Shown here piece by piece: positions 9,401 to 17,186 of a stretch of 64,000 nt of DNA; position 1 is the stretch's first letter, and every line of letters begins with the position of its first letter. A program made the translations under genes and the position numbers. The notes beneath the pieces were generated by a model, which did no database searches, had not been told where the DNA came from, and saw nothing but the letters and a program-made list of their open reading frames with translations. Origin of the DNA: CAWGHZ01 sp963775315 (GTDB lineage Bacteria; Pseudomonadota; Alphaproteobacteria; MPNO01; DASWLB01); assembly GCA_963775315.1 (NCBI GenBank), contig CAVZIN010000007.1:744001-808000 (forward strand), given 5' to 3'.

Positions 9401-9430
9401 GGCTTGACACAGGGATGCCGCCAACACCAT
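6425..9430 (-). CDS. glnE: Bifunctional glutamine synthetase adenylyltransferase/adenylyl-removing enzyme
   Basis: A 1001-aa enzyme that adenylylates and deadenylylates glutamine synthetase in response to PII, tuning nitrogen assimilation. It shows two nucleotidyltransferase domains: the N-terminal deadenylylase site NYSSDVDLIVLYD with an RTDLRLRPDP motif, and the C-terminal adenylylase site TFGSDLDLMFVYD with VDMRLRPSGNAG. Linking helical GlnD-like segments contain GRGGIREIEF and LRGGLVDVEF. The length is normal for the family. ATG 9430 begins MVLAASLCQAPG. The gene is divergent from the AsmA-like gene across 113 bp and is followed by bcp. Confidence 0.96.
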   Translation of the reverse strand: MVLAASLCQAPGALPRPADPERAARALAEWREAAGRADDPALAAFLGDAADDPAARALIEAAAGNSPYLAAALTRDPAASRAIFTDGPDDAVAAALAGLRATPPAPETRAACMRRMRQAKNRIALAVALADIAGAWDLGRVTGALTDAAEATLGAASAHLLAAGAEAGEIALPDPADAQAGSGYIVLGMGKLGGRELNYSSDVDLIVLYDPEIVRYVGRDEPGPFFVRLTRNLVGMMEERTADGYAFRTDLRLRPDPGSTPPAISTLAAEIYYESAGQNWERAAMIKARPVAGDIEAGNAFLDILRPFVWRKNLDFAAIQDIHSIKRQINAHRGGAAIAVAGHNVKLGRGGIREIEFFAQTQQLIWGGREPALRRRPTCEALAALAALGHISLSAANELARCYAFLRKLEHRLQMVNDQQTHALPKDDSGLESIALFMGFADRPTFAAALVSVLRTVEEHYAHLFEAEPALGGPGNLVFTGAEDDPETIETLARMGYREPARVCEIVRAWHRGRFRATRSARARELLTELMPGLLEALAATAHPDDALIKFDGFLAALPAGVHLFSLFYSNPELLGLVAEIMGSAPSLADALARKPALLEGVLAGETGTLPEDAEALAAELEAALGQARVFEDALDIVRRWSSDHVFNAGLMVLRNVVDADRAGPALTAVAETALRALYPRVEAEFAVRHGRVPDAAMAVVALGKLGGRELTFGSDLDLMFVYDGAALDAQSDGPQALAASQYFARLGQRFIGAIDAPTAEGRLYQVDMRLRPSGNAGPLATSLEAFVRYQTEDAWTWEHMALTRARVISGPPALAGHIEDAIRATLGRARDPDRLVHDVADMRARMERELTTGDPWEVKHLRGGLVDVEFIVQYLQLRHGHDRPEVLDVNTAAALAGLARAGLVADADARELADALRLWHNLQGILRLTTGGRFVEADAPEGLKAAIARAVGEAGFATVPARLDAAAKGVRARFAALVERPAAAVADRFAKAEETKEAGR

Positions 9431-9543
9431 GAAACGACCGGTTCCCTGCCGCGAACGATTGGCGCAGACTGCGGCAACCGCCGCATGCGGTCAAGGCGCG
9501 GGCCGAGGGTCGATGCCCCGACCTTCGGCGCGTCCGGGACACG

Positions 9544-10831
9544 GTGAACAGTCCGGCCAGGACGCGAGGATCGTTGCTCAACCGCACCATCCACATCGCG
9601 ATCGAGGTGCTCGGCGCGCTCGCGCTCGGGCTCGCCATCGCCGTGGCGGTGCTCGGCTGGCGGCTGAGCCATGGCCCGCTGTCGCTCGATTTCCTGAAGC
9701 CCTATCTCGAACAGGCGCTCGACGACTCCAAAAGCCCGTTCCGAGTTGCAGTCGGCGAGCCCGAGCTGATCTGGTCCGGCTGGAACCGGCCGATCGACCT
9801 CCGCGCCACCGACATCAAGCTGCTCGACCGCCAGGGGGCGGTGCTCGCCAGCGCGCCGCAAATGTCGCTCAAGCTCAGCGTCCGGGCGCTGGCCCGCGGC
9901 ATGGTGGCGCCGACCTCGATCGAGCTGTTGGGCGCCCGCGCGACGATGATCCGGACCGCCGAAGGCGGCTATCGCCTCGCCCTCGGCGAGCAGCAGCAGA
10001 ACGCGACGCCGGGCGACGGCGACGTTCTGGAGCGGATCTCCGCCGTGCTGCTCGCCCCGCTCGACCGGTCGCGCTCGCTCGGCTATCTCCGGCGCATCTC
10101 GATTGCCGGCGCGACGCTCGACGTCGAGGACCGCCAGCTCGGCCTCGCCTGGAGCGCGCCGCGTGCCGACCTCGTATTCGCCCGCGACCGCAGCGGCATT
10201 CGGGTCGACGCAGGGCTCGCGCTCGATCTCGGCGGGACGACCGCGCGGCTCGACGCCACCGGCACCTACCGGCGCGACGACGGGGCGACCGAGGCGGCGG
10301 TGCGGTTCTCCGGCGTGCGCCCGGCGAGCCTCGCGGCGCGGTTTCCGCGGCTTGCGGCCCTCGCGCCGGTCGAGCTGCCGCTGGCCGGCACGCTGAACGC
10401 GACGTTCGACCGGTGGGGTGGGCTGATCGGCGGCGCATTCGACGTGACGGCGGGGGCGGGGGAGGTGGTCGCGCCCGAGCTGTGGACCGCGCCGCTCGAC
10501 GTCACCGCGGCGCACGCGCGCGGCACGCTGGCGAAGGGGTTCGACGGGGTCACGATCGAGGCGGCGACGGTCACGCTCGGCGGCGGCCCGCGCCTCGGCC
10601 TCTCCGGTTCGGCGACGCGCTCCGGCGGCGATGCCGTGGATGCGCACGGCACGCTCACCATAAACGATGCGCCGTTCGACGTACTCGAGCGCTACTGGCC
10701 GCTCGGCATCGCGCACGGCGCGCGAGCCTGGGTCACCGCCAACCTGCTGGGTGGGAGCCTAGCCGAGGGGCGGGCCGAGCTCGCGCTCAAGATCGCGGGG
10801 CCGGACCACGAGATGACGCTCGAACTCGATG
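9544..10831 (+). pseudogene. AsmA/YhdP-like (DUF3971) envelope protein, N-terminal part before frameshift
   Basis: Upstream part (about 425 codons) of a gene that continues in another frame to 12697. It starts at GTG 9544 with a membrane anchor (IHIAIEVLGALALGLAIAVA), then beta-rich DUF3971-type repeats. YhdP/TamB/AsmA proteins are large periplasmic bridges implicated in phospholipid transport to the outer membrane. The frame is lost at GAACTCG (10822-10828). In the original frame the ORF runs to 11295, but that tail is Arg/Pro-rich shadow sequence with no family similarity. Deleting one A gives MTLDSMSGNFRIAGVSVHF and joins smoothly with the downstream part. It may be a sequencing error rather than a dead gene. 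Confidence 0.78.
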
Positions 10832-12697
10832 TCCGGCAATTTCCGCATCGCGGGGGTGAGCGTGCACTTCCTGCGCCCGCTGCCGCCGGTGACCGGCGCG
10901 TCGGCGACCGGCACGTTCGACAAGGACAGCATGACGGTGATCGGCAGCGCCGGCCAGCTCGGCGGGCTTCGCGTCGACGAGGCGAAAATCCGGTTCGACC
11001 ACATCGACCGCAAGATCGCCGACGCCAGCGTCGAGGTGGTGGCGCGCGGCCCGCTGAAGGATGCGCTCGAGCTGCTCGACCATCCCCGCTTCCACTACAT
11101 GAAGAAGCTCGGCATCGACCCCAAGGGGGTGGCCGGCGCGGCTGCCGCGCGGATGGTCGTCACCTTCCCGACCGCGGTCGCCCTCAAGTTCGGCGACATC
11201 GGCATCCGGGCCGCGGCGAATTTGCGCGGCGTCGCGGTCAAGGGCGCCGTGCTCGGTCGCGACCTGACCGACGGCGACCTGGTGCTGAAGCTTGACCGCG
11301 ATGGGATGGATGTTTCCGGCAAGGCGCGGATTGCCGGCGTGCCGTCGGACCTCGTGTGGGTCGAGAATTTCGACCCCAAGGCGCCGATCGCCAGGCGCTA
11401 CCGCGTGACCGGGCGGGTCGGCGACGCGGACCGCGCGCGGCTCGGGCTCGACACCGCGCCGTTCGCGACCGGGCCGATGGCGGTCGACCTCGCGCTGGTC
11501 CAGCGGGTGGACGCACCGGCGGAGCTGCAGGCCCGGATCGGGCTCAATGACGCCGCGCTTTCGCTCCCCGACCTCGGCTGGTCGAAGCCGGCCGGTAAGC
11601 CCGGCACCGCGACCGTGATCGCGACGCTCGCGAACGGCCGGCTCGCTGCGCTCACCCATCTCGGGATCGACGCCAACGGGCTCAATGCCGCCGGGCGCAT
11701 CGATTTCGCCCCGGATGGCGCCACCATCGCCCGCGCCGAAATCGATCGCCTCCATCTCGGCCGGACCGAACTCACCGGGCTGATCGTGCGGCGCCCGGCC
11801 GGCGGGTACGACGCGCGCCTCGCGGGCCAGTCGCTCGACGCCGGTCCTTTGATCCGCCGCGCCCAGGCGCTCGACCGCGACGCGGCCAAGCTGCCGCCCT
11901 ACCGCCTGTCGCTCCGGGTCGGCCGGCTCGACCTGCTGGCGGGCGCGCCGCTCTCCAACGTCTCGGGGCTGGTCGATTACGACGGTGCGAACTGGACGCA
12001 AGTCTCGCTCGACGGCGCCATGCCGGGCGGCCACCGCGTCGCGCTGCGCCTCGGCCCGGCGAAGGGCGGCAGCCGCCTCACCCTCGATTCCGACGACGCG
12101 GGCGAGGCGATGCGCGTGCTGGGCATCAATGACAATTTCGTGGGCGGGCGGCTCGCCCTCCAGGCCGAGCGCCCGGCGGCCCCGGCCGGCACCTGGACCG
12201 GCATGCTGCGCATGTCTGACTTTCGGGTGCAGAAGGCGCCGATGCTCGCCCGGCTGCTGACGGTCGCCTCGCTCACCGGCATCGGCAACCTCGTGTCGGG
12301 CAAGGGCATCTCGTTCGCCCGGCTGGTCATGCCGTTCACCTACACGGACGGGCGCATGGTAATCGACAAGGCGCGCGCCGCCGGCTCGGAGATCGGCATC
12401 ACCGCCGAGGGCATGCTCGATCTCGACCGCAACGCGGTGAAGATCAACGGCACGATCGTGCCCGCCTATACGCTGAACAGCGTGCTCGGCAACATCCCGC
12501 TGCTCGGCAAGCTCCTGACCGGGTCGGAGGGCTCGGGCGTGTTCGCCGCGACCTACAAGCTCGACGGCAAGCTCGACGAGCCGACGATGAGCGTGAATCC
12601 GCTGGCGGCGCTCGCCCCGGGATTCCTCCGCGACCTGGTGGACGGGCTGCTGCAGGGCACCTCGGCGCCGATGCCCATGCCGGAGAACATCCCCTAG
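10829..12697 (+). pseudogene. AsmA/YhdP-like (DUF3971/AsmA C-terminal) protein, part after frameshift
   Basis: Downstream 622 codons of the same gene, read from ATG 10829 in the +1 frame. It begins MSGNFRIAGVSVHF and LRPLPPVTGA, the family's Y/F-L-x-P-L-P-P-V motif. It ends with an AsmA-like C-terminal module: TWTGMLRMSDFRVQKAPMLA, VMPFTYTDGRMVID, INGTIVPAYTLN, LLTGSEGSGVFAATYKLDG and MSVNPLAALAPGFLR. The stop TAG at 12695-12697 abuts the convergent tyrS stop with no gap. A TGA in this frame at 10814 shows that the frame change must fall between 10817 and about 10830. With the upstream part the intact protein would be about 1050 aa. Confidence 0.8.
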
Positions 12698-13954
12698 CTA
12701 GACCGGCCGGACCAGCGCGTGGCGCTTGCGTCCGGCGGAAAGCTTGATCACCCCGTCGGCGTTGAGGTCGTCGAGCCCGACCGTCGCGGTCTCGGACGGG
12801 ATGGGCGCGTCGTTGATGCGGGCGCCGCCGCCCTTGATCAGCCGACGCGCCTCGCCGCCCGAAGCGGCGAGCCCGGCCCGGCGGAACAGGTCGAATGCCG
12901 GGATGCCGGCGGCGAGGTCCGACCGGGCGATTTCGACGGTCGGCAGCGCCTCGCCGAGCCCGCCTTCCTCGAACGTGCGCCGCGCAGTGTCGGCCGCCGC
13001 GGCCGCGTCCTCGGCCCCGTGCGCCAGCGCCGTCGCCGCGTCGGCCAGCGCCTTCTTGGCGACGTTGATCTCGGCGTCGCCGAGCGCCGCCAGCCGGTCG
13101 ATCTCGTCCTCGGGAAGCTCGGTGAACAGGCGGAGGAACCGGCCGACGTCGGCGTCCGAGACGTTGCGCCAGAACTGCCAGTACTCGTAGGGCGAGACCC
13201 GCGCCGGATCGAGCCACACCGCGCCGCGCGCGGTCTTGCCCATCTTCTCGCCGGACGCGGTGGTGATCAGAGGCGCGGTGAGGCCGTAGAGCGCGCGGTC
13301 GTCCATCCGCCGGCCGAGTTCCACCCCGGAGACGATGTTGCCCCACTGGTCCGACCCGCCCATCTGCAGCGCGCAGCCGGTGCGGCGTGCGAGCTCTAGG
13401 AAGTCGTAGGCCTGCAGGATCATGTAGTTGAACTCGAGGAACGAGAGCGGCTGCTCGCGCTCGAGGCGGAGTTTCACCGATTCGAACCCGAGCATGCGGT
13501 TGACCGAGAAATGCCGTCCGACGTCGCGCAGGAAGGCGATGTAGCCGAGCCGGTCGAGCCAGTCGGCGTTGTTCATCATCACGGCGTCGGACGGGCCGTC
13601 GCCGAAGGTCAGGAACCGCTCGAACACCTTCCGGATGCCGGCCATGTTGGCGGCGATCTGTTCGTCGCTGAGGAGCTGACGCGATTCGTCCTTGCCCGAC
13701 GGGTCGCCCACCTTGGTCGTCCCGCCGCCGAGCAGCACGATCGGCTTGTGGCCGGCGCGCTGGTACCAGCGCAGCAGCATGATCTGGACCAGCGAGCCGA
13801 CATGCAGCGAATCCGCGGTGCAGTCGAATCCGATATAGGCCGGCACCGCCGTGCCGGGGGCGAGCAGGGCGTCGAGCGCGGCGGCGTCGGTGCACTGGTG
13901 CACGAAACCGCGCCGCGTCGCCGTTTCCAGGAACTGCGAGCGGTACTGGGCCAT
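12698..13954 (-). CDS. tyrS: Tyrosyl-tRNA synthetase
   Basis: Class I aminoacyl-tRNA synthetase charging tRNA-Tyr; 418 aa, the normal length for the bacterial TyrRS type with a C-terminal S4 domain. Seen are YIGFDCTADSLHVGSLVQ (HIGH-type site HVGS), tyrosine-pocket residues in YMILQAYDF and GGSDQWGNI, and the KMSKS loop as GEKMGKTA. The S4 RNA-binding end has EARRLIKGGGARIND. It starts at ATG 13954. Its stop touches the stop of the convergent AsmA-like gene, and it is divergent from the deacetylase at 14173. Confidence 0.97.
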   Translation of the reverse strand: MAQYRSQFLETATRRGFVHQCTDAAALDALLAPGTAVPAYIGFDCTADSLHVGSLVQIMLLRWYQRAGHKPIVLLGGGTTKVGDPSGKDESRQLLSDEQIAANMAGIRKVFERFLTFGDGPSDAVMMNNADWLDRLGYIAFLRDVGRHFSVNRMLGFESVKLRLEREQPLSFLEFNYMILQAYDFLELARRTGCALQMGGSDQWGNIVSGVELGRRMDDRALYGLTAPLITTASGEKMGKTARGAVWLDPARVSPYEYWQFWRNVSDADVGRFLRLFTELPEDEIDRLAALGDAEINVAKKALADAATALAHGAEDAAAAADTARRTFEEGGLGEALPTVEIARSDLAAGIPAFDLFRRAGLAASGGEARRLIKGGGARINDAPIPSETATVGLDDLNADGVIKLSAGRKRHALVRPV

Positions 13955-14057
13955 GGGAGGCGTCGTTTAGCACGGCCGGCCCGCCATTGTCGCGCCTCCT
14001 TGGCCGGCGCCCGAAAGGGCGGTCATCGGCGGCGGGGAAGGAGGTGCGGACACGCCA

Positions 14058-14103
14058 TCCCCCCACGCTGTCCTTCTCCTGGTGAGAGGGACAGGGTGGG
14101 GGG
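14058..14103. repeat. Hairpin intergenic repeat upstream of deacetylase
   Basis: Lies in the 218-bp divergent gap between tyrS and the polysaccharide deacetylase. CCCCCCACGCTGTCC pairs with GGACAGGGTGGGGGG around a short TTCTCCTGGTGAGAG middle. It belongs to the same class of alphaproteobacterial intergenic palindromes as the element at 2606-2650. The rest of the gap shows no gene. Confidence 0.55.
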
Positions 14104-14172
14104 GCCGTCTCGTGGGATTGACCGGCCGGGCCGGGACGGGGAAACTTCGCGGCGCAATCGAGGGGAGCCCGC

Positions 14173-15045
14173 ATGCAACCGCGCCGTACTGGACCGTTCA
14201 ACTACACGCCGATCAATCGCCGCCCCAGGATCTCGTGGCCGGACGGCGCGCGGGTCGCGCTCTGGGTGATCCCGAACATCGAGACCTGGCCGCTCGACGA
14301 GCCGGTGCCGGGCGGCATGGCGGCGAAGGTGCCCGACGTGCATGCCTGGGCGCAGCGCGACTACGGCGCGCGCATCGGCATCTTCCGCATCATGGAGGTG
14401 CTGGCGCGCCACGGCGTGCCGGGCTCCGCGACGCTCAACAGCGAGGTGTGCGACGACTATCCCGAGATCATCGAGGACTGGACCGCGCATGGCTGGGAAT
14501 TGCTCGGCCACAACAACACGAACGCGCGGCTGCTGAACGCCATCCCGCCGGACCGCGAGCGCGAGGTGGTGCTGTCCACCTTCGACCGCATCGAGAAGTC
14601 GACCGGCGTCCGGCCCAAGGGCTGGCTCGGGTCCGGCCTGCAGGAGACGTGGAACACGCTCGACTACCTGATCGAGGCGGGCTGCGAGTATGTGTGCGAT
14701 TGGTGCAACGACGACCAGCCCTATCTGATGAACGTCGGCGGCAAGCGTCTGGTGTCTCTGCCCTATTCGTTGGAGATCAACGACCTGCCCTTCGTCATGC
14801 GCGGGCGCGGCTCGCCCGACGAGTGGGAAGCCGCGGTGCGGCGCACGTTCGACGTTCTCTACCGCGAGGGCGCCGAGTCCGGCCGGGTGATGGCGATCCC
14901 GCTGCACCCGTTCGTCACCGGCGTGCCGCACCGTATCGACGCGCTTGACCGGGCGCTCCGCTACATCTGCGGCCACGAAGGCGTGTGGCGCGCCAAGGGC
15001 TCGGAGATCGTCGCCCATTACCTCAAGTCGGGGAACACGTTCTGA
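14173..15045 (+). CDS. Polysaccharide deacetylase family protein
   Basis: A 290-aa NodB-homology (CE4-like) hydrolase, cytosolic by the lack of a signal peptide. The core reads RISWPDGARVALWV, RIGIFRIMEVLARHGVPGSATLN, then WELLGHNNTNARLL, where the metal-binding His of the NodB motif falls. It continues with GWLGSGLQETWNTLDYLIEAG, AIPLHPFVTGVPHR and KGSEIVAHYL at the end. Intracellular members of this branch include PuuE-like allantoinases and amidohydrolase-like enzymes, so the true substrate could be a small amide rather than a sugar polymer. It is a single gene, followed by an intergenic repeat and anmK. Confidence 0.82.
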   Translation: MQPRRTGPFNYTPINRRPRISWPDGARVALWVIPNIETWPLDEPVPGGMAAKVPDVHAWAQRDYGARIGIFRIMEVLARHGVPGSATLNSEVCDDYPEIIEDWTAHGWELLGHNNTNARLLNAIPPDREREVVLSTFDRIEKSTGVRPKGWLGSGLQETWNTLDYLIEAGCEYVCDWCNDDQPYLMNVGGKRLVSLPYSLEINDLPFVMRGRGSPDEWEAAVRRTFDVLYREGAESGRVMAIPLHPFVTGVPHRIDALDRALRYICGHEGVWRAKGSEIVAHYLKSGNTF

Positions 15046-15058
15046 TCCGAATGCTCAA

Positions 15059-15187
15059 CCCTGTCATTCCGGGCGCGGCGCCGCGCAAAGTGCCGCGCCG
15101 CAGACCGGGGACCGGTCGTGCGGCGTCCGGTTCGCGGCGGGGTGGGCCCCGGCTCGGCTCGCTTTGCCCGCCGTCCGGGGCGACAAG
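15059..15187. repeat. Intergenic palindromic repeat with GTCATTCCGGGCG end
   Basis: A GC-rich block fills the gap before anmK. It starts CCTGTCATTCCGGGCG and ends CCGTCCGGGGCGACAAG, so its two ends are roughly inverted copies. The inner part (GCGGCGCCGCGC...GCGCCGC, CCGGGGACCGG) is itself palindromic. Elements with these termini are dispersed in many alphaproteobacterial genomes. A short ORF across it has no family features. Confidence 0.5.
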
Positions 15188-15191
15188 CTAG

Positions 15192-16277
15192 ATGTCGACC
15201 GGCTTCGCCCCCATCCGCGCGATCGGGCTGATGAGCGGCACGTCGCTCGACGGCATCGACGCGGCGCTGATCGAGACGGACGGCGAGGCGGTCGCGGCCT
15301 TCGGCCCGTCACGCACCTCCCCCTACGATCCCGCGCTGCGCGAGCGGCTGCGCGCGACGCTCGGCCAGCGCGCGGCGCCGGACGCTCTGGTCTGCGACCT
15401 CACCGAGGCGCACGCGCGGGCCGTCGCGGCGCTGCTCGCCGAGGCCGACCTCGCCGCCGGCGACATCGGCATTCTCGGCTTTCATGGCCACACCATCTGG
15501 CATCGGCCGAGGGAGGGGGTGACGGTGCAGATCGGCGACGGGGCGCGGCTCGCGCGCCTCACCGCCATCGAAGTGGTGTCAGACTTCCGCAGCGCCGACG
15601 TCGCCGCGGGCGGCGAGGGGGCCCCGTTCGTGCCGCTCTACCACGCGGCGCTTGCGTCGGAGCTCGACCGGCCGATCGCCGTGCTCAATCTGGGCGGGGT
15701 CGCCAACCTCACCTGGATCGGCGCTGACGGGCGGCTGATGGCGTTCGATACCGGCCCCGGCAACGCGCTGATGGACGAATGGTGTGCGGCCCAGACCGGC
15801 CAGTCTTTCGATGCGGGCGGCGCGCTCGCCGCCGCGGGAACGGTCGATGAGGCGCGGCTCGCGCGGATGCTCGACCATCCGTATTTCGACCGGCCGCCGC
15901 CCAAGTCGCTCGACCGGCTGGATTTCGCGGCCGATGCCGTGGCGGGTCTCTCGGCGGCGGACGGGGCGGCGACGCTGTGCGCCTTCACGGCGGCGGCGGT
16001 GGCGCGGGGTGCAGCGCTGTTCCCGGCGCCGGTGACGCGCTTTCTCGCGACCGGCGGCGGGCGGCACAACGCGGCGCTGATGGCGGCCTTGTCCGAGGCG
16101 CTTCCGGCGCCGGTCGCGCCGGTCGAGGCGGCGGGCTGGGACGGCGACGCGCTGGAGGCGCAGGCCTTCGCCTTCCTCGCGGTGCGAAGCGTACGTGGCC
16201 TGCCGCTCAGCCTGCCGGAAACGACCGGCTGCGCCCGCCCGACGCCGGGTGGAAGACGCCATCGCGTGGAAGGTTAG
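15192..16277 (+). CDS. anmK: Anhydro-N-acetylmuramic acid kinase
   Basis: A 361-aa kinase that hydrolyses and phosphorylates 1,6-anhydroMurNAc to MurNAc-6-P during peptidoglycan recycling; cytosolic, with an ASKHA fold. Visible motifs are AIGLMSGTSLDGIDAALIET (phosphate loop), GFHGHTIWHRP, VLNLGGVANLTWIG, DTGPGNALMDEW and FLATGGGRHNAALM. Start ATG 15192. The stop TAG (16275-16277) is made of a target TA plus the first G of the IS. The pre-insertion sequence also reads TAG there, so the C-terminus GGRRHRVEG is native and the gene is intact. It forms the usual alphaproteobacterial neighbourhood with tyrS. Confidence 0.95.
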   Translation: MSTGFAPIRAIGLMSGTSLDGIDAALIETDGEAVAAFGPSRTSPYDPALRERLRATLGQRAAPDALVCDLTEAHARAVAALLAEADLAAGDIGILGFHGHTIWHRPREGVTVQIGDGARLARLTAIEVVSDFRSADVAAGGEGAPFVPLYHAALASELDRPIAVLNLGGVANLTWIGADGRLMAFDTGPGNALMDEWCAAQTGQSFDAGGALAAAGTVDEARLARMLDHPYFDRPPPKSLDRLDFAADAVAGLSAADGAATLCAFTAAAVARGAALFPAPVTRFLATGGGRHNAALMAALSEALPAPVAPVEAAGWDGDALEAQAFAFLAVRSVRGLPLSLPETTGCARPTPGGRRHRVEG

Positions 16278-17121
16278 GCTGTGTGGACAAAAAGATTGAC
16301 GCGTGACTCCCGGTTTGATTCAAGGCTGCAGATTCGGGAGAGGCAGCCTTGGGCCGAGGGGACTTGAGCGAGCAGGAATGGCGGGTTTTGGAATCCTTGT
16401 TGCCGCCGGAGCGCGGGCGTCGCGGGCGCCCGCCGCTCGATCGACGTGCGACGGTCAATGGCATCCTGTGGCGACTGCGCACCGGCGCGCCCTGGCGCGA
16501 CGTGCCCGAGCGCTACGGCAACTGGAACTCGATCGCGCGCTGCTTCCGGCGGTGGTGCGAAGCCGGCATCTGGGAAGCCGCGGCGACGACCTTGGCCGAC
16601 ACGATGGCCAACAATCGACATCACAGCATCGACTCCACCACGGTGCGCGGACACCCGCAGGCAGCGGGCGCAAAAGGGGGACTCGCGAACAGGCTTTTGG
16701 CCGCTCGCGGGGCGGGTTCACCAGTAAGGTTCATTGTCTCGCCGATGCCCGAGGCCGGCCGCTTGCCTTCCACCTCACGGGCGGCGAGACGGCGGACTGC
16801 CAAGCCTACGACACGCTGATCGGCCTGCCCGAGCAAGCCGCCGCCGCGCTTCTCGCCGACAAGGGTTACGACAGCGACGCGATCCGCGCCGATCTCCGCG
16901 CGCGCGGCATCCGCCCCGTGATCCCGCCGCGCTCCAACCGCAAGGCCGCGATCCGCTGGAACAAGCGTCTCTACCGCGAGCGCAACCGCATCGAGCGCAT
17001 GATCGGTCATCTCAAGATCAACCGCGCCATCGCCACCCGATACGACAAGCTCGCCGACAGCTTCCTCGGCACGCTATACCTCGGCGCAATCAAGCTCTGG
17101 CTCAAATTTGTCCACACGACC
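16277..17121. mobile_element. IS5-family insertion sequence (IS427-like), 845 bp
   Basis: Bounded by imperfect inverted repeats: left GGCTGTGTGGACAAA at 16277-16291, right TTTGTCCACACGACC at 17107-17121 (13 of 15 pairs match). It is flanked on both sides by TA (16275-16276 and 17122-17123), consistent with duplication of a TA inside a TTAG target. It encodes a two-frame transposase. The element landed exactly in the stop codon of anmK. Only one copy is present in the window, and it looks complete. Confidence 0.88.
16349..16819 (+). CDS. IS5-family transposase, OrfA
   Basis: First frame of the IS transposase, 156 codons as an uninterrupted ORF. It begins MGRGDLSEQEWRVLESLLPP, then GRRGRPPLDRRATVNGILWRLRTGAPWRDVPERYGNWNS, the N-terminal DUF4096-type domain of IS5/IS427 transposases. 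The first catalytic Asp is in HHSIDSTTVRGH. Family similarity stops at AGAKGG, where the run AAAAGGGGG (16672-16680) lies. After that the meaningful reading moves to the -1 frame, so a fused transposase is probably made by ribosomal slippage. Confidence 0.85.
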   Translation: MGRGDLSEQEWRVLESLLPPERGRRGRPPLDRRATVNGILWRLRTGAPWRDVPERYGNWNSIARCFRRWCEAGIWEAAATTLADTMANNRHHSIDSTTVRGHPQAAGAKGGLANRLLAARGAGSPVRFIVSPMPEAGRLPSTSRAARRRTAKPTTR

Positions 17122-17124
17122 TAG
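16672..17124 (+). CDS. IS5-family transposase, OrfB (reached by -1 frameshift)
   Basis: Second frame of the transposase, from the AAAAGGGGG run. It reads KRGTREQAFGRSRGGFTSKVH, then LADKGYDSDAIRADL with the second catalytic Asp, IPPRSNRKAAI, and the DDE Glu in YRERNRIERMIGHLK. It ends LWLKFVHTT. Its stop TAG (17122-17124) lies just outside the right inverted repeat and is supplied by the target DNA. The ORF is also open upstream to 16303, but that part is not transposase-like. Expression alone is unlikely because it has no ribosome site. Confidence 0.8.
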   Translation, partial: KRGTREQAFGRSRGGFTSKVHCLADARGRPLAFHLTGGETADCQAYDTLIGLPEQAAAALLADKGYDSDAIRADLRARGIRPVIPPRSNRKAAIRWNKRLYRERNRIERMIGHLKINRAIATRYDKLADSFLGTLYLGAIKLWLKFVHTT

Positions 17125-17186
17125 AAACTTGCTGTCGTTTGGACCGGCGTGCCGTCGCCTCGCCCGTCGAAGGATGAGGTTTTCGA

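Noticed and set aside
10822..10828. Programmed +1 translational frameshifting at GAACTCG
   Set aside because: No rare codon, stop codon or stimulatory structure is placed consistently: the heptamer sits in different codon phases in the three genes. In-frame copies elsewhere do not shift.
10829..11295. Two overlapping independent genes in the AsmA-like region
   Set aside because: The downstream frame starts in mid-domain without a ribosome site, and the overlapping tail of the first frame is low-complexity. A single frameshifted gene explains both.
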